A stretch of DNA of 64,000 bases from Oryzias latipes (GCF_002234675.1 NC_019867.2:6995561-7059560); one strand, 5' to 3'. Shown: positions 1-12,234, counted from the stretch's first letter. Notes: generated by a model not told the origin, from the letters alone. Translations and numbers: made by a program.

Positions 1-383
1 TAGCCACCAGGACATTTTTAATGGATCATGGTTATCTTTTAAGCTAAATTACAGAAGTTTCACAGAAAACTAGCAAACAACAATTTGCAACTATTGAGGA
101 ATATTGAACAAACTTTTCGTGCTTTTGCTTGATGGAAAAGCTTTTTGGTAAAAAGCTCAATCTTATATAAATGTCACTCAGTCAGACCAAATAGTTTTCA
201 ATCTACAGCTCGTTTGGCTCCAAAATTGAGAAACCAAACATTTTTTATCTTCGATTTTAAAAAGGACACATTTTTCCCCACAAATGTTTTTGCATTTATT
301 TTTATAGGTTGAAAAGACCCAGATTTTAATATGTTCAGACTCAATGCACTAATAAATATCTAATGGTGTTTCTGGGTTTTACA

Positions 384-625
384 GTGGTGTAGTGGTTAGC
401 GCTCTCACCTCACAGCAAAAAGGTCCTGGTTGGAATCCCGGCTAGGACCTTTCTGTGTGGAGTTTGCATGTTCTCCTGGATTATTCCACATAAGTGTGAA
501 TACATGTGTGAGTGTGACCCTGCAAACAGAATGGCAACCTGTCAGTGGCTGGGGTTTGGCTCCAGCAACCACATGATGCAAAAGGAGATTCAGCAGGTTT
601 GAAAAATGAAGGACTGATGAATGGT
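384..625 (+). repeat. SINE-like dispersed repeat, degenerate copy
   Basis: The 5' part has a tRNA-like look (gtggttagcgctctcacc followed by a ggttggaatccc box). It is followed by the stretch ctgtgtggagtttgcatgtt and a tail with gctccagcaaccac. The same order of blocks recurs at 28238-28545 and, for the 3' part only, at about 30401-30575. This is a common teleost repeat layout. The tRNA-like head is part of the repeat and not a functional tRNA gene. The 3' half is eroded here. Confidence 0.65.
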
Positions 626-1230
626 CATTTTGACATCTGTCCTTAACTGACCTTGTTTCAGTAAACTAAATTATGATTAAACCAGTTATAATTGAAAAGA
701 TATATAATGTCACGCATCAGTAAGGCACGTTTCCAAACAAAAGCTCTGACTTATTGCCTGTGCTTTGCTGTCTCATTCCTCTTATGGAACATAGGGATTG
801 AGCTTAATAGCACGACGTAACGTTTCACAGCATCAAAGATACTGGTTATTGCATTTTTTCCAATTCAACCCCTTGCCTCAGGGATCCCTCCCCACATGAA
901 AAGACCTTTTTGTTTTTTTTATTTGGACACTTAAAACGGGGAGATTTGAACTATTGCATTTTTCATACTGACATGTTGTTTTTTTTGGAACTGATTAGGT
1001 TTTTTTTCTCACTTTTGAACTTTCACTTATCCATGGTTGGGAAAAGAGCTGGGATGTGAAGTAACCCTCATGTGTTGCATAACAAGAAGAGATAGAATAA
1101 AGCTCAAGGATTGTAAGTTTTATTACTTGTGGACTTCATAGGTTCCCATCAAAAGGAAACTGTACATTTTAAGGAATCAGTCATTATTATGCAAAATGCA
1201 AAAACTGAATCTTCAGACAGTGAAAAGATC

Positions 1231-1430
1231 CCTGTTTCAAGAAAAAATGTCTAATGTCCAGGAGGAAAAATTGTCTTAGCAAGAACGTTTTAATAGCAAA
1301 ACAGTCTTAGTATAAGAAACTGTGTTTTAATAACTAAAGATTTTAAAGATAAATAAAGATTTTTTTCCTTTTTTATAGATTTTCAGAATCTTTAGCCTTA
1401 TTTCTAGGGGACTTGTTTTTGCGGTTCAGG
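1231..1430. repeat. Dispersed repeat, copy 1
   Basis: The stretch contains the blocks aaaaattgtcttagcaaga and tatttctaggggacttg, which recur in the same order, diverged, in bhmt intron 5 at about 6200-6570. No coding potential is visible. The family is not recognised. Confidence 0.4.
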
Positions 1431-1913
1431 ACCTTACAAGTTAAGTAAATTTCATGATTGCGTTTTTCCAACAACATTTGGTTTGATTTTTAGGAATTAG
1501 AGCAAAATATCTTGCTGATATTTATAAATAAACCCACAGGATTCTGTTTCTTTACCATAAAAAATTGATTTGGACGACATTTAGCTGCTTTATCAGCTCT
1601 AACAGCTGATGAGAATTTGTGTTATTTATGCTCTGGCTGCCTCACAGGTATGTTAAATAGATAGGTTAAATATCTAGATGTCAAAAGTCAACAATCCAGG
1701 GATTTTCCAAACAGCTGGATCGTGTCTTTTTACTTGGTGGGGGTCTTGGTGCATCTCAGAAGCGGGGCCAGTCTTAAACCTTTGTGTGTGGTGGATTTGG
1801 ATGGGATCCTGGTCTTCTGGGGAAATATGTCAAACCCGGATTGATCACAGGAGACAGGAGATGTCTCAGAACTCAATGAACTCAATGAACTTCAATGGAG
1901 TGTCAATAATCTT

Positions 1914-2640
1914 TCATGTAAATTGCTGACTTTTGGTCTGATTGTGTGGTTCTTCTGTGCTGTGCCATCTTTTTGTGGAAAGGTTGTTTAGTTTCCCTAA
2001 ATGACAGATCGAAAAACAAAAGCAGCTGGGAGGCAAATCGTGGAAGACATTGCTGCCTTTTTTATTTGAAAATTTTAGTCCAAGAACGGTAAACAACCAT
2101 CTTTGGCCTTTCCCTGAATGAACCTTATGTGACGAGTGAACTCCTCAGCTTCTCGGGTTTTGATTTTAAACAATGTGTCATCCATGAATGTGTGGGTTTT
2201 GTTCCTGGGAAGGATTTCAGGGCTGTTTTGAAATCCTTCCAATCGGCCACATTGAGGGACACTGGTGATCATGACACAGCCTGCAGAATTTCTCTTGTTC
2301 TGGTGTCAGCTTGGTTCTTTAAGCAGGCCTGGGTCCTATCTCAGTCTTTTCCTGGCCTATTCTTTGGCTTTTGTGGTGGGAAAAAAGTGAAAAGAAATGT
2401 CACATTGAAGGAGACCACTGTCTCATCTGAGTCCATCTTGATGTGTTGCACTTTGCAGACTAAGTTCTTGGTGATGTAGATGTGGTGTATCGTTGAAATA
2501 AGAGGGTACTGATGGGTTTGGCCACATTGTAGGTGACTGAGTTTCTGCTGCTCACAGTGAGTCTCAGGGCAACACTCACTTTCCCCTGGGGTGAAGTTGG
2601 CAGTGGGTTTGCCGGTCAGAAACAGCACTTGACACCTTAA
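1914..2640 (-). pseudogene. Penelope-like element reverse transcriptase fragment, decayed
   Basis: Translated on the minus strand, short open pieces in shifting frames give successive reverse-transcriptase blocks. The first is DETVVSFNVTFLFTFFPP, matching the VSFDV.LFT region of Penelope-like enzymes. It is followed by TALKSFPGTKPTH, then FMDDTLFKIKTREAEEFTRHI, corresponding to the catalytic YVDDT box and the KIKT stretch behind it, and finally LPFLD. Family order and spacing are kept, but the frame changes between blocks and stops are present, so it is dead. Blocks upstream of the first motif and the GIY-YIG end are not seen. The assignment rests on motif recall and has not been confirmed by a search. 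Confidence 0.7.
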
Positions 2641-4059
2641 TCTAGAGTTGATCTGCCTTTGTGTTAGTCAGGTTTAGTTAGAACCTAAAAAGCTTTTTGA
2701 ATGAGCAGCAAAACTCTCAGAGTCCAAATAGGTTGAAGAACAGAATCTTGCAATTGCAAGACCTTGATTATGGATCATCTAAATGGTTGAAATTTCTATT
2801 TTTTTTTTTTTTTGGTAACTTCTCTAAGATTTACATTTCCTTGGCAACACACATTTAAAATATTTTAACAACCTAAGATAAAAAAAAAATTTTTAGGTTT
2901 AGACCCCTAATTTTAAGGATGTAAGCAAGCCGTCTCAAAGAAAAAGGTAGATGCAAGAGATTCATATGTGATAACTCTCAGTAACTGTTGAATGATGTTT
3001 ACCTAAAAAAGAGGATAAATTACTAGAAAATTATGTGGTAATATTGATCAAAAAGATAAGATCAAATAGAATTTGAGAATTTATTTAAATCAGTCACTAA
3101 TGAACTATCATAAACTGCAGTTTTTCTCTTACATATATGAAAAATGAGAAAATCATTGCATTTGGCTTCTGCATTAATGCATGGGATACATTTTAGATTT
3201 GAAACCTGCAATGCGGTAAACATATTGGCAATTTTTCAGCATACTCCTGGCCGTAAGATGCACATTTGTGGCCAATTCAGGGGCTTTACTTATTGCTGTC
3301 TTCTGTAATTTGCACTAGAAAAAAAAAACAATGTTCACGTTTGTGTTTGGGGGAAAAATGAACTGCATCCACTGCTACTTGTATACATCATCTGGGAGCA
3401 AAAACTCTGTCAAACTTCATACAAAAACAAAATCTACTAAAAATCTGTGTTATTCTGTAGCAGCACATCAAAAAAACATCATCAAGTGACCCATCTGTGC
3501 AACTGACATGCAAAGATCTCTAATTGTCTCCTGGTATAGACAAAAGAACAAGCGAGATAGCACAAAGAGGCTATTACTACTAGGAAGATATAGCACTTTT
3601 TGTTTAAGTCAAAACTTGAAAAACAACATTAAAAAAAATGTATAAACCTCATCCGTCAGTCAAGCAGAGAGGTTCTTTGGGTTGTGCCTCCATGTTCTTT
3701 TTAGAAAGTTGGGACTGATTCACAAAATTATTAAAGATCAATTTTTATGTCCTGTTTACCAATTTCAGTGCAGATGCATATCAATTTAAACCCACAAGTC
3801 AATAACAAGCTTCTCAAAACCCTTAAGACCTGGTATCTGGACCAAACTAGCAGCACACACTCACAATACTCTCATTCAGTTAGAGAGGGGAGGGAGTAAA
3901 CACTGTGGTTGTGTAACTTGCCACCCCACCAATCAGATCCCCACTTATTTTGAGCCCTCCCCTTGTTCAAGCAGATTTATTGAGGCCCAGTGCTCCACTC
4001 TAGTGTCACTTCAGCTTCTCAAAGAGTGAGCAGTCAGGGGTCCACACAGCTGCAGGAAC

Positions 4060-7000
4060 ATGGCACCAACTAAGAAGGTATGTTTGAAGGACTGCACCAG
4101 AGGATTTCCACGTGGGAATTTACAACTGCTTCTTTGGTGCAAAAAAAATGATAATTTAAACTACACCTTTTAATGGAAATGTTTTGTTGATGAAGGAGCA
4201 AATCAACTGAATGTAAAATAACATTTACCATCACATTTTGTTTAAGTGTTGTTGTTGTTTTTTACAAATCCTGAGTACTTGGGAGGGAGGCAACACACTT
4301 TAAACTTATTGCTGTTTTTGGCTGGAGTAGTATGTTTTTGGGTAGAGAGCTCCGAATGTATCTGCTGTGCAACTGGCATGACAGGTCATGTCTCTTGAAG
4401 CAAAAGGTCCGTCCCACGTGCTGTCATAAAAACATCCTACCAACCAAAACCTATTTTTTATTTTTCGTAAGCAAAAGTCTGTGTGTGATTATATTGTAGA
4501 TTTGATTTAGGATAAACAAAAGACATGATTTGTCATTTTTGACAGTTCTTTAAAAAATCCCTTCAAAACATTTCTGTGCCTGATATTTTCAGATTTATTA
4601 AAAGCATAGTTTTTACAGATGCATTTGTGGCACAGAAATGTATCTGTAAAAACTGTCCATTTCATTTAATAAATCCTCAAATCTTACAGTGCATGTAGTA
4701 TTTCTTGCTGCTCTGTCATGAAGCTATTAATAAATGTGTTATCTGAAAATGTCTTTCACTGCATGACCTTATTTGCAGAGACTAGACTAGTAATAAATCC
4801 ATAAAAGTTTAAAAGACGTTGAAAAAAGTGCATTGGAGTGCATATTCATCAGCCACACTGGAAGCTCTTTTGAGCTCAGGAACATTTAATGGAAGAGAAA
4901 ATTTTGGAACGGGATGTTCTGAGCTGGATAATTTGAACCAGCCGATGTTTCAAGCTTAATGCTTTTTTTTTCTCTTGGTAAGACATTTGTAGTTTTGTTA
5001 CAAAGATATACGTCATCCAGCTCACATTGATAAACTGACACAGGGAATCTTGGAGCGTCTCAATGCTGGAGAGATTGTCATCGGTGATGGGGGCTTTGTG
5101 TTTGCCCTGGAGAAAAGAGGTTACGTGAAGGCTGGTCCCTGGACCCCTGAAGCCGCTAAAGAGTACCCTGAAGCAGGTGAGGAGACACCATTTCATAGAT
5201 GCGTTTATAGACGTAGAGTTTTTTTCCTGACTTTTTCTTACTTTTATTTTGCTGTTTGCTTGTAGAGATGTGCAAAGTTGCTAATTCTTGTCTTTCAACA
5301 AACGTGATCTTCTTCGCCCTCCAGTTGGAACATCTATCAAGAGATATTCTAGTTTATTTGCACTGATTTATTGGGTTATTCCATGAGAGGAACCCAGCTA
5401 AATATGGCCTAACACTAAATGAGAAAGATGCCGACCTCTCTGCAAAAGTAAAAAAAAAAAAGAAAAACGTCTTCACATGTCACAGTTTGGAATACTTTTT
5501 GGTGATTTTCAGTGCGTCAGCTGCACAGAGAGTTCCTGCGGGCTGGATCCAACGTCATGCAGACCTTCACCTTCTACGCCAGTGATGACAAGCTGGAGAA
5601 CAGAGGCAACAAGCTCAGCTATACTGTAGGAAGCCATTCCAGACATTACCAGTACTTTCACAAAGATATTTAGATCATCCTTCCAGTTCTGAACTTTGTC
5701 TCTCCATAATGGGGCTTCAATCTCCAGGGCGCTCAGATCAATGAAGCCGCCTGTGATTTGGCTCGGGAAGTCGCCAATGAGGGCGATGCTCTGGTTGCTG
5801 GTGGAGTGTCTCAGACTCCATCCTACCTGAGCTGCAAGAGCGAGAAAGACGTGAAGGCCATCTTCAAGAAGCAGCTGGATGTGTTTGTCAAGAAGAACGT
5901 GGACTTCCTGATTGCTGAGGTAATCAAAAAGAAATGATCAACTAGCAGCCTATAACAAGGTTTTCTAAAGTGCAAAAACAATGGTTCCCGTGTGTTCTGT
6001 CTTGCAGTACTTTGAGCATGTTGAGGAGGCCGTGTGGGCCGTGGAAATGCTGAAGGAGACAGGGAAGCCTGTGGCTGCCACTCTGTGCATTGGACCACAG
6101 GGGGACATGCATGGTGTCTCACCACAGGAGTGTGCCGTCAGGCTGGTCACAGCAGGTACCATGTTGGAAAGTCTCTACATTGCAAAAATTGAATCGTAAA
6201 AAACACCTTAGATTAGGAAAAATTGTCTTGTAAGAAAAATTATCTTAAGAAAGTTTTTCAAAAACAAAAAAATCTTAGTTTAATAAAACATGTCTTAGTG
6301 AGTATATTTTTTCCCCCTAAATTTCTTGGTAAAACCATTTTTTCTTACTACATTGGCAGATTTGTTTAGCCTTTTAACCCCCTTGATGCCTATTGGTGCA
6401 AATGTGCATAAAAGAAAATACCTTAATTTTGCATTCACACGAGAGCAAAAAAATTACATTTTTTTGTAGCTGGAAATATAATTGTGGTGTCAAGGGGTTA
6501 AAGACATTTCTAAATGTTAGGAATTTTTAGCTAATTTCTAGGGGAGGCTGCTTTTGCAGAGTAAACCACTCATATAAAAAGTATTTCATTTTCTGTTGTA
6601 AGACACATTTTGTGAAACTTTACATTTAGTCAACACAAGTTGTTGATTGTTGAAATGCAGTCAAAGAAAACTGCAGTTAGCTGCAAAGTGCTGTATAGGT
6701 TCACTGTGTATTTATAGTAAGTTCACTCTTCTGCTTAACTTCTAGGTGCCCAGATTGTTGGAATCAACTGTCACTTTGACCCTGAGACCTGCGTGAAGAC
6801 TGTGAAGATGATGAAGGAGGGGGTGGAGAAGGCTGGGCTGAAGGCTCACTACATGGTGCAGCCTCTGGCATTCCACACCCCCGACTGCAACTGCCAGGGC
6901 TTCATCGACCTTCCAGAATTCCCCTTTGGTAATCAAATACTTGTGTTGCACATAAAATATGCCGTTCTGTTTCCATGTAGAAAAACGTTCGCAGAGAGAA

Positions 7001-7726
7001 AAGAATCATTCTTTCAGCGCCACATGTAGAGCTACAAAGAAAAAAAAAAGCTGCTTGGGAAGTGGATGAAAGTTGAGCTTCATGTATGAAGCAGCTGTCA
7101 GTTCAGAGTGGCTGCTTAAGTTTCTCTTTCTACGGTTTTGCCTTAACAAGCAACACACACACATTTCTTTTTCAGATTGAAATAACTGAGTTGATTTTTC
7201 ATCAGGTCTTGAGCCCAGGATCCTGACCCGCTGGGACATGCACAAATACGCCAGAGAGGCTTATAACGCTGGAATTCGCTACATTGGTGGGTGCTGTGGA
7301 TTTGAGCCCTATCACATCAGGGCTGTAGCAGAGGAGCTGGCCACCGAGAGAGGGTTTTTCCCAGCTGCAACGGAGAAACACGGCCCCTGGGGATCAGGTC
7401 TGGAGATGCACACCAAGCCCTGGGTCAGAGCCAGGTCAGAAGCAGCTCTAAGTCTGTTCTTTTATCACTGTACATCCTCGTAATCCCAGTCAAACTATCC
7501 ACGGCTTTTGTTTAGCTGAAGATATTATAACTGTCCTCTCCTCTTTAGAGCTCGCCGTGATTATTGGGAGAACCTGAAGCCGTCCTCTGGTCGCCCCTTC
7601 TGCCCTTCCTTGTCTGTCCCCGATGGCTGGGGCGTCACCAGGGGCCATGCCGAGCTCATGCAGCAGAAAGAGGCCACTTCCAAGGACCAACTCAAACAGC
7701 TGTTCGACAGGTCAAAGACGCAATAA
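4060..7726 (+). CDS. bhmt: Betaine--homocysteine S-methyltransferase
   Basis: This cytosolic zinc enzyme transfers a methyl group from betaine to homocysteine, giving methionine and dimethylglycine. Eight coding exons join in frame to 397 residues, near the usual 400-406: 4060-4077, 5044-5176, 5513-5625, 5728-5919, 6008-6155, 6746-6928, 7206-7434 and 7549-7726. All introns are GT-AG. Exon 1 codes only MAPTKK, and exon 2 begins [17 protein letters not shown], a family hallmark. The three zinc cysteines are present at C210 (GINCHFDP) and C292/C293 (GGCCGF). The C-terminal dimerisation tail is complete. A polyadenylation signal AATAAA lies at 7964-7969. Intron 5 carries a small MITE. The call is secure; a bhmt2-like paralogue is unlikely in fish. 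Confidence 0.97.
6200..6570. repeat. Dispersed repeat, copy 2, in bhmt intron 5
   Basis: It shares blocks with 1231-1430, including aaaaattgtctt, tatctta and taatttctaggggaggctg. It is split by a small terminal-inverted-repeat element at about 6374-6503. Confidence 0.4.
6374..6503. mobile_element. Small TTAA-flanked MITE (piggyBac-like?) in bhmt intron 5
   Basis: The left end reads ttaacccccttgatgcc and the right end ggtgtcaaggggttaa. These are near-perfect inverted repeats that begin and end with TTAA. The body is about 120 bp of AT-rich noncoding sequence. TTAA target duplication followed by a C-rich terminus is typical of piggyBac-type elements. The element interrupts an older dispersed repeat, which gives the order of insertion. 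Confidence 0.55.
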
Positions 7727-7963
7727 ATGCGTCCTCCTCCTTCACACCTGATAGCTGATGTGAGCCAAACGGCTGTGCTGCGTGGCTGCACACATCCTGC
7801 ATGGAGTCCTGAACCTCATAAAAAAAACATCAAGCAGGTTTTCTCCTTTGAGACTGCACTGTTCTGTACATGTGAAAATGAGGCCACAGAGTCTCCAGTT
7901 AGCAAAGGCCCATTATTCAGTGAGCAACTTGCCTGTTTTCCTTTATGTTGGACCAGTTTGTTT

Positions 7964-7969
7964 AATAAA
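7964..7969 (+). terminator. bhmt: Polyadenylation signal of bhmt
   Basis: AATAAA lies about 240 bases after the bhmt stop codon and ahead of a T-rich stretch. It is a reasonable cleavage signal for a short 3' UTR. Confidence 0.6.
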
Positions 7970-7989
7970 ACAAGACCTGATACAAACTG

Positions 7990-8879
7990 AACACTGTGTT
8001 ATTGTCTTAATTCATTATTGTAACATGGATGAAATAATTAATGCATTGATTTAGCTAAAGTAACCACAGAGCCTCATGTTTGTAGAAATTATACACGGCC
8101 ATGATCTGTCTGTAAGTTAGGTAACACTTTCATTTCAGTGAGCCCCAAAAGTGTTTTGATAATTTAAAAAATATGAATCTTATTCAAATCCAGTGTGAGA
8201 CCATCTTAACTTCACATAAAGCATTAAAAAAACTTTTGATAATACATTAAAAAAAGAGGCAGTTAAAGTAAAAATGTAAATGAAAGAATCCAAAATAAAT
8301 AAAGTAACAGTGCAGATTTAAGCTTTTGAATCAAAACTAATAAATATCAAAGCATTTATTTAAGATCATGTTCCCACAAGCCCACTCAGTCTACAAGAAA
8401 CCTTTTAGGAAAAGCCTCTACCGTAATAGACTTTCAATATGCCTTAAAATCTGCTTTTAATTAAGTTATAGAAGAATTCGTGTCGTGTGTTTTCCTCTGA
8501 CTCTCCAATACTACTGTTATAATAAAGATTGGAGTTGGAATATTGAATTAGTATAGTGACCAGAAAATATGTTGTTGTTTTTTGTTTTTACTTGAGCGGA
8601 TCCAATCATGTTCACTTTATCCTGAAATAATTTATATTAAATCCTTGTAAATAATTTCCGTGCTCAGTGTTATATTGTTAGTGAGCCATCTCTCACTATA
8701 GAAGATCTCTGTTGCTCAGGAATGGTCAGATTTTGAACCACGTGACCAGAGGTCCTTTTTTTTATTTAATGTTGTTTTTGGGTCTATATCGTGTATCTCA
8801 GGCATCTTTATTTACTTATAAAGCAGTGACATAATCTAAAGATTTGTGTCTTTGTTCATTAATTAAAAATGACTAATCT
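7990..8879. other. Intergenic region bhmt-kgd4
   Basis: AT-rich sequence without a supported gene or recognised repeat. A CACGTG E-box is present near 8740. Confidence 0.4.
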
Positions 8880-9038
8880 TTTTCCGGAACATTCATTAAC
8901 ATGGCGGTGCGTCGCTTCAGGAGTACAACCTTTTTAAATCTGAGCTTTTATTCAACCCTTTTCTCGTGGTTCTATCGAATTCGCTAACCGCAAACCTAGC
9001 TCACGGACTGTGTCTTCTCTCCAAAACGATAATCGGAG
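8880..9038 (+). other. Possible upstream exon with a 28-codon ORF
   Basis: An ETS-like CCGGAA and an ATGGCGG (YY1-like) motif stand together at about 8884-8907. A 28-residue open frame starts at 8901, beginning MAVRRFRSTTF, and ends at 8987. A strong splice donor (GGAG followed by gtaagg) sits at 9039. This could be an alternative first exon of kgd4 or a remnant promoter. The short peptide has no match that I recognise. No RNA evidence is available. Confidence 0.3.
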
Positions 9039-9333
9039 GTAAGGTCTAATAAATAAGGCCTAGATTAATAAATGCCGCTTCTTTGTAAAAAAAAAAAAAA
9101 TACATTAAATGCGATCTAAGTATACCCCTGCTATATCCAGGTATAATGCAATTTCTTAGTAATTCGGCTTTTTTTTTTACTCATTTATATTATCCTCCTA
9201 ACCATTCTAATAAGAGGGAAGGTTGTAGAAAATTTTCCTCATATTCTGCTCTTTCATTTGCTGTTTCCTATCGCAGCAGTGCCCTCTTGTGGTGCATTTC
9301 TGCACCTACAACGACTAGTTGTATTTTTTTAAA

Positions 9334-9390
9334 CCGGAAGTGAAACTCAGAGGTCGTCATGGGCAGCCTGATCAGCTCCAAAATGGCAGC
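9334..9390 (+). promoter_or_regulatory. kgd4: kgd4 core promoter motifs: ETS/NRF-2 and YY1-type sites
   Basis: CCGGAAGTG at 9334-9342 is a GABP/NRF-2 (ETS) site lying just before the first ATG. CCAAAATGGCAGC, around the second in-frame ATG, fits a YY1 site. This pair is common in promoters of nuclear genes for mitochondrial proteins, which agrees with the product. No TATA box is seen. Confidence 0.55.
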
Positions 9391-12177
9391 ACCCGCCGCC
9401 AGGGTAATTCAGGTAATGTCTTTCTTAAATCTTATCTCAGTATCTTTGTGTTGGCAGTTCAGCGATTGTTTGGGTGAGATATAGTGGGGTTTTTTGTCAC
9501 GTTTTGGGTTAATATGTGCACTTTACATGATTTTACTGGGTAAAAACCCTGCCGTACCCTTGTTAGTGTCCTTGTTGAAATACTTTCATGATGTTGCACC
9601 TTATTTTTTACTACATTAAGACATTAAAATGTACTAAATAGGTTAGTGTTTAGGGTTCAAAAAATTAAAATTATGTTGACGTAGCTCTTTCCGTCACATT
9701 GCACATAATCTGTCACCTGTAGTGCAGTTTAAAAATGTTTAAAAACATATTTGTTGCTTTACCTTTCGCTCATTTTGGTTAAACGTATTTTTTCGTAATT
9801 GTTCTCCTGGTTTTCTTTTGTGTTTATCGATTAAAGCCGTAAATGATGTAAATACTGTGTTCAAATTGAGTTTAAAAAATGGGTCTAAGTGTTAGCTAGG
9901 AAATGCTAGCATTGGTTTTGTGCAGATTTGGTTCATATTATCTGTCTTTACAATTTAAGGCAGAATTTGGAGCCAAAGGTTTTTTGAACCCATATTATGG
10001 CTACAGGAAATACAATTCTATAGAAAACATTTTTGGAGAAACCCACGATTTAAGTATTTGAACTGTCAGTGGAATTCTAACACAGTGGAAGTGGGAAAAA
10101 CCAGCTCAGTCTCAAAGAGGGAGGCCACATAAACTGGCAGATAAGACCCAGAGCTTCTTTTGGTTGCTGCTGTACATTTCTTTACCTTTACAGAACTTCG
10201 TTGTGACACCAAAAACACGACACTTGACCTTTTAAGATGTTCCCCCCCCCCCCCCCTTCTCTCTTGTAGGCTGTACGGCCTCGTGCTCCACTGATCAAGT
10301 TTCCTGACAGACAGGCCATACCGAGGCCCAACAGTGAGTGTGTGTGTGGGACGAGACAATAATTTATCTGAAAGGGAGACGACTCAGTAATTAATCCAAC
10401 ATATAGAGTGTTTGCCATTTTGTCAAAAATTTACAATTCCAAAATCCAGTGCCCTGGAAATTTCCCAGAAGTCTGCAGAAAACTAGTGTGCATTGACGCT
10501 CTCTAGATTCGAGAGTATCGATTATTATTTGAATTATAAAATCTTATTTGCCAGATTTGAATTGTTTGAATTGAATGGTTTGGTTTTCAATTGTTTATCC
10601 TTAAATATTTAGATTCTTTTCTTTTTAATGTTTGTAGCCCAGGAGGTGCTGAAAGCGTTGGCACTTAACCTTCCACAACACAGCAGCTCCCCTTCAGCGC
10701 CTGCACCGCCTCAGTCAGCTCCGCCTCATAGACCTTTAACTTTGGTCCCAGGAGTGCCGGACAGCCTGGCCTCTATTCAGCAGATGCCTGCGAGATACCG
10801 CAGGAGACCGTTAACGCTTGAAGAGATGGACTACATCCAGGTGAGGCCACAGCTGAGCATTGTCGCTTTTACCTGTCATTAGGTTGCTTTCATGATAGGC
10901 TGCTGTGCTTTTAACTGAAATTAGATTAGAATCGATGGACCACACGTTCCCTGCTGTGCTCCATTCTGATCATGCACTTGCAGACAAATAGATCCATCTA
11001 CGTCTTGGTTTTGGTTGTCTGAGCCGATTTCTGGCTCAAGATTACGGGTGTGAGGGGCTGTAAACTATCAGAGGGTGTAAACAGATCGGGGTTGCTCCTT
11101 GCCAGCAGTCCTACTCAAAACTTCAGTGATTTTCTAATAAACTCCTTTCGCTCTGCAGAAACTGTCCTAGAAAAACAACTCCGGTTTTTGGATAGGACAT
11201 AATTCCCATGTAATGTCAAAAATATGTGCGGCCAGTGCTGAACTTTTTTCTTGGCCGCACTTATTTTGAATGCTGAAAATCTGTGGCCTAAAATATTTGC
11301 AGTGCCACTTGGTAACCATTCCTGCTTTTGTTCCTTACAACATTTGGCCTTAAAACATATGCAGCTATGTGCATCTTGGCTGCATGTATGACGTGTGGCT
11401 AACATGAATTTCCATCAGTTTTTGCACCTGGTCACATTTAAAATGTGTGAACAATCATTTTGATTTGAGCTAGAAACAGCAGAATCCTAATTAAAAGACC
11501 ACTTTTATAAATAGCTCAAAGGATGATCAGAGCGGGACTTTAAGGCTAAATTTCTGAATTCTTGTGACTGTAGTTTGTTTATAGATACTGAGGTTTAAAA
11601 GTAAGTAACTAGCTTACGCCAACTGCTGGGAATGACCAGATAAAGGAGAGGAATCTTTCAAGTAACAGAACTGAAGGATTGAGATCCAAATACAAAAGTT
11701 TGGAGACAAATTTTAAGAAAATTGTTTCCAAGTTCTAATAATCCTAATTGTTAAAATAATCTCTCAATATTAGAAAAGCAAACAAACACATGTATCTGTT
11801 TTTCTATGAATAAAAAACATCAGGAACATTTTTTTCTCCTTTTTTCATGTTTGAAAATAAAGTGAAATAGAAAATAATTGCGTTGAGTAACTAAAGTTTT
11901 GTGATGTGTAACTTTGAGAAGTCTATTTATGTTAAATCTTGACAGTTTTTCAGCAACATACTCTTTTATGCATAAATCTAAAGTTTGAATAAAGTTCTGT
12001 GTCGGGATGTGAAAAAAAAAACACAAGTGACTGATTCAACTTCATTTTAATGCAGATCAATTTATTAAAAACTTGAATGTTGTCCAGAATTGTAAGTTTT
12101 TCTTCTACAAAAGAAAAAGACAAGTCTTCATTTGTTTCTTTTTTTTGTTTGCCCTGCAGCGCGGTGGACCCGAGTGA
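9359..12177 (+). CDS. kgd4: 2-oxoglutarate dehydrogenase component 4 (formerly mitochondrial ribosomal protein S36)
   Basis: This small mitochondrial protein tethers the E3 subunit to the E1-E2 core of the 2-oxoglutarate dehydrogenase complex. It was earlier listed as MRPS36. Four coding exons join in frame to 112 residues: 9359-9412, 10270-10333, 10638-10840 and 12160-12177. The N terminus (MGSLISSKMAAPAARVIQ, then AVRPRAPLIKFPDR) and the C terminus (MPARYRRRPLTLEEMDYIQRGGPE) match the conserved ends of the family. The middle is a low-complexity Pro/Ser/Ala linker. The last exon has only six codons. A second in-frame Met at residue 9 could also serve as start. Exon 2 has an acceptor tract of 15 consecutive C. 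AATAAA lies at 12235-12240. Confidence 0.92.
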
Positions 12178-12234
12178 TGAGAATCAGCTTCTGCAGCCGC
12201 TCCGTGTCTTTAACCCTCAGTTCAAACACTTTAG

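Larger units (their letters stand above)
1..4059. other. Intergenic region upstream of bhmt
   Basis: No intact gene is visible in this stretch. It holds a SINE-like copy near 384-625, a dispersed repeat near 1231-1430 that recurs inside bhmt, and a decayed Penelope-like fragment at about 1914-2640. The remainder is AT-rich. The last 100-200 bases before 4060 should contain the bhmt promoter and 5' UTR, but I see no clear TATA box there. Confidence 0.6.

Noticed and set aside
384-440. tRNA gene
   Set aside because: It is the tRNA-like head of a dispersed SINE-type repeat with other copies in the window, and it does not form a full cloverleaf.
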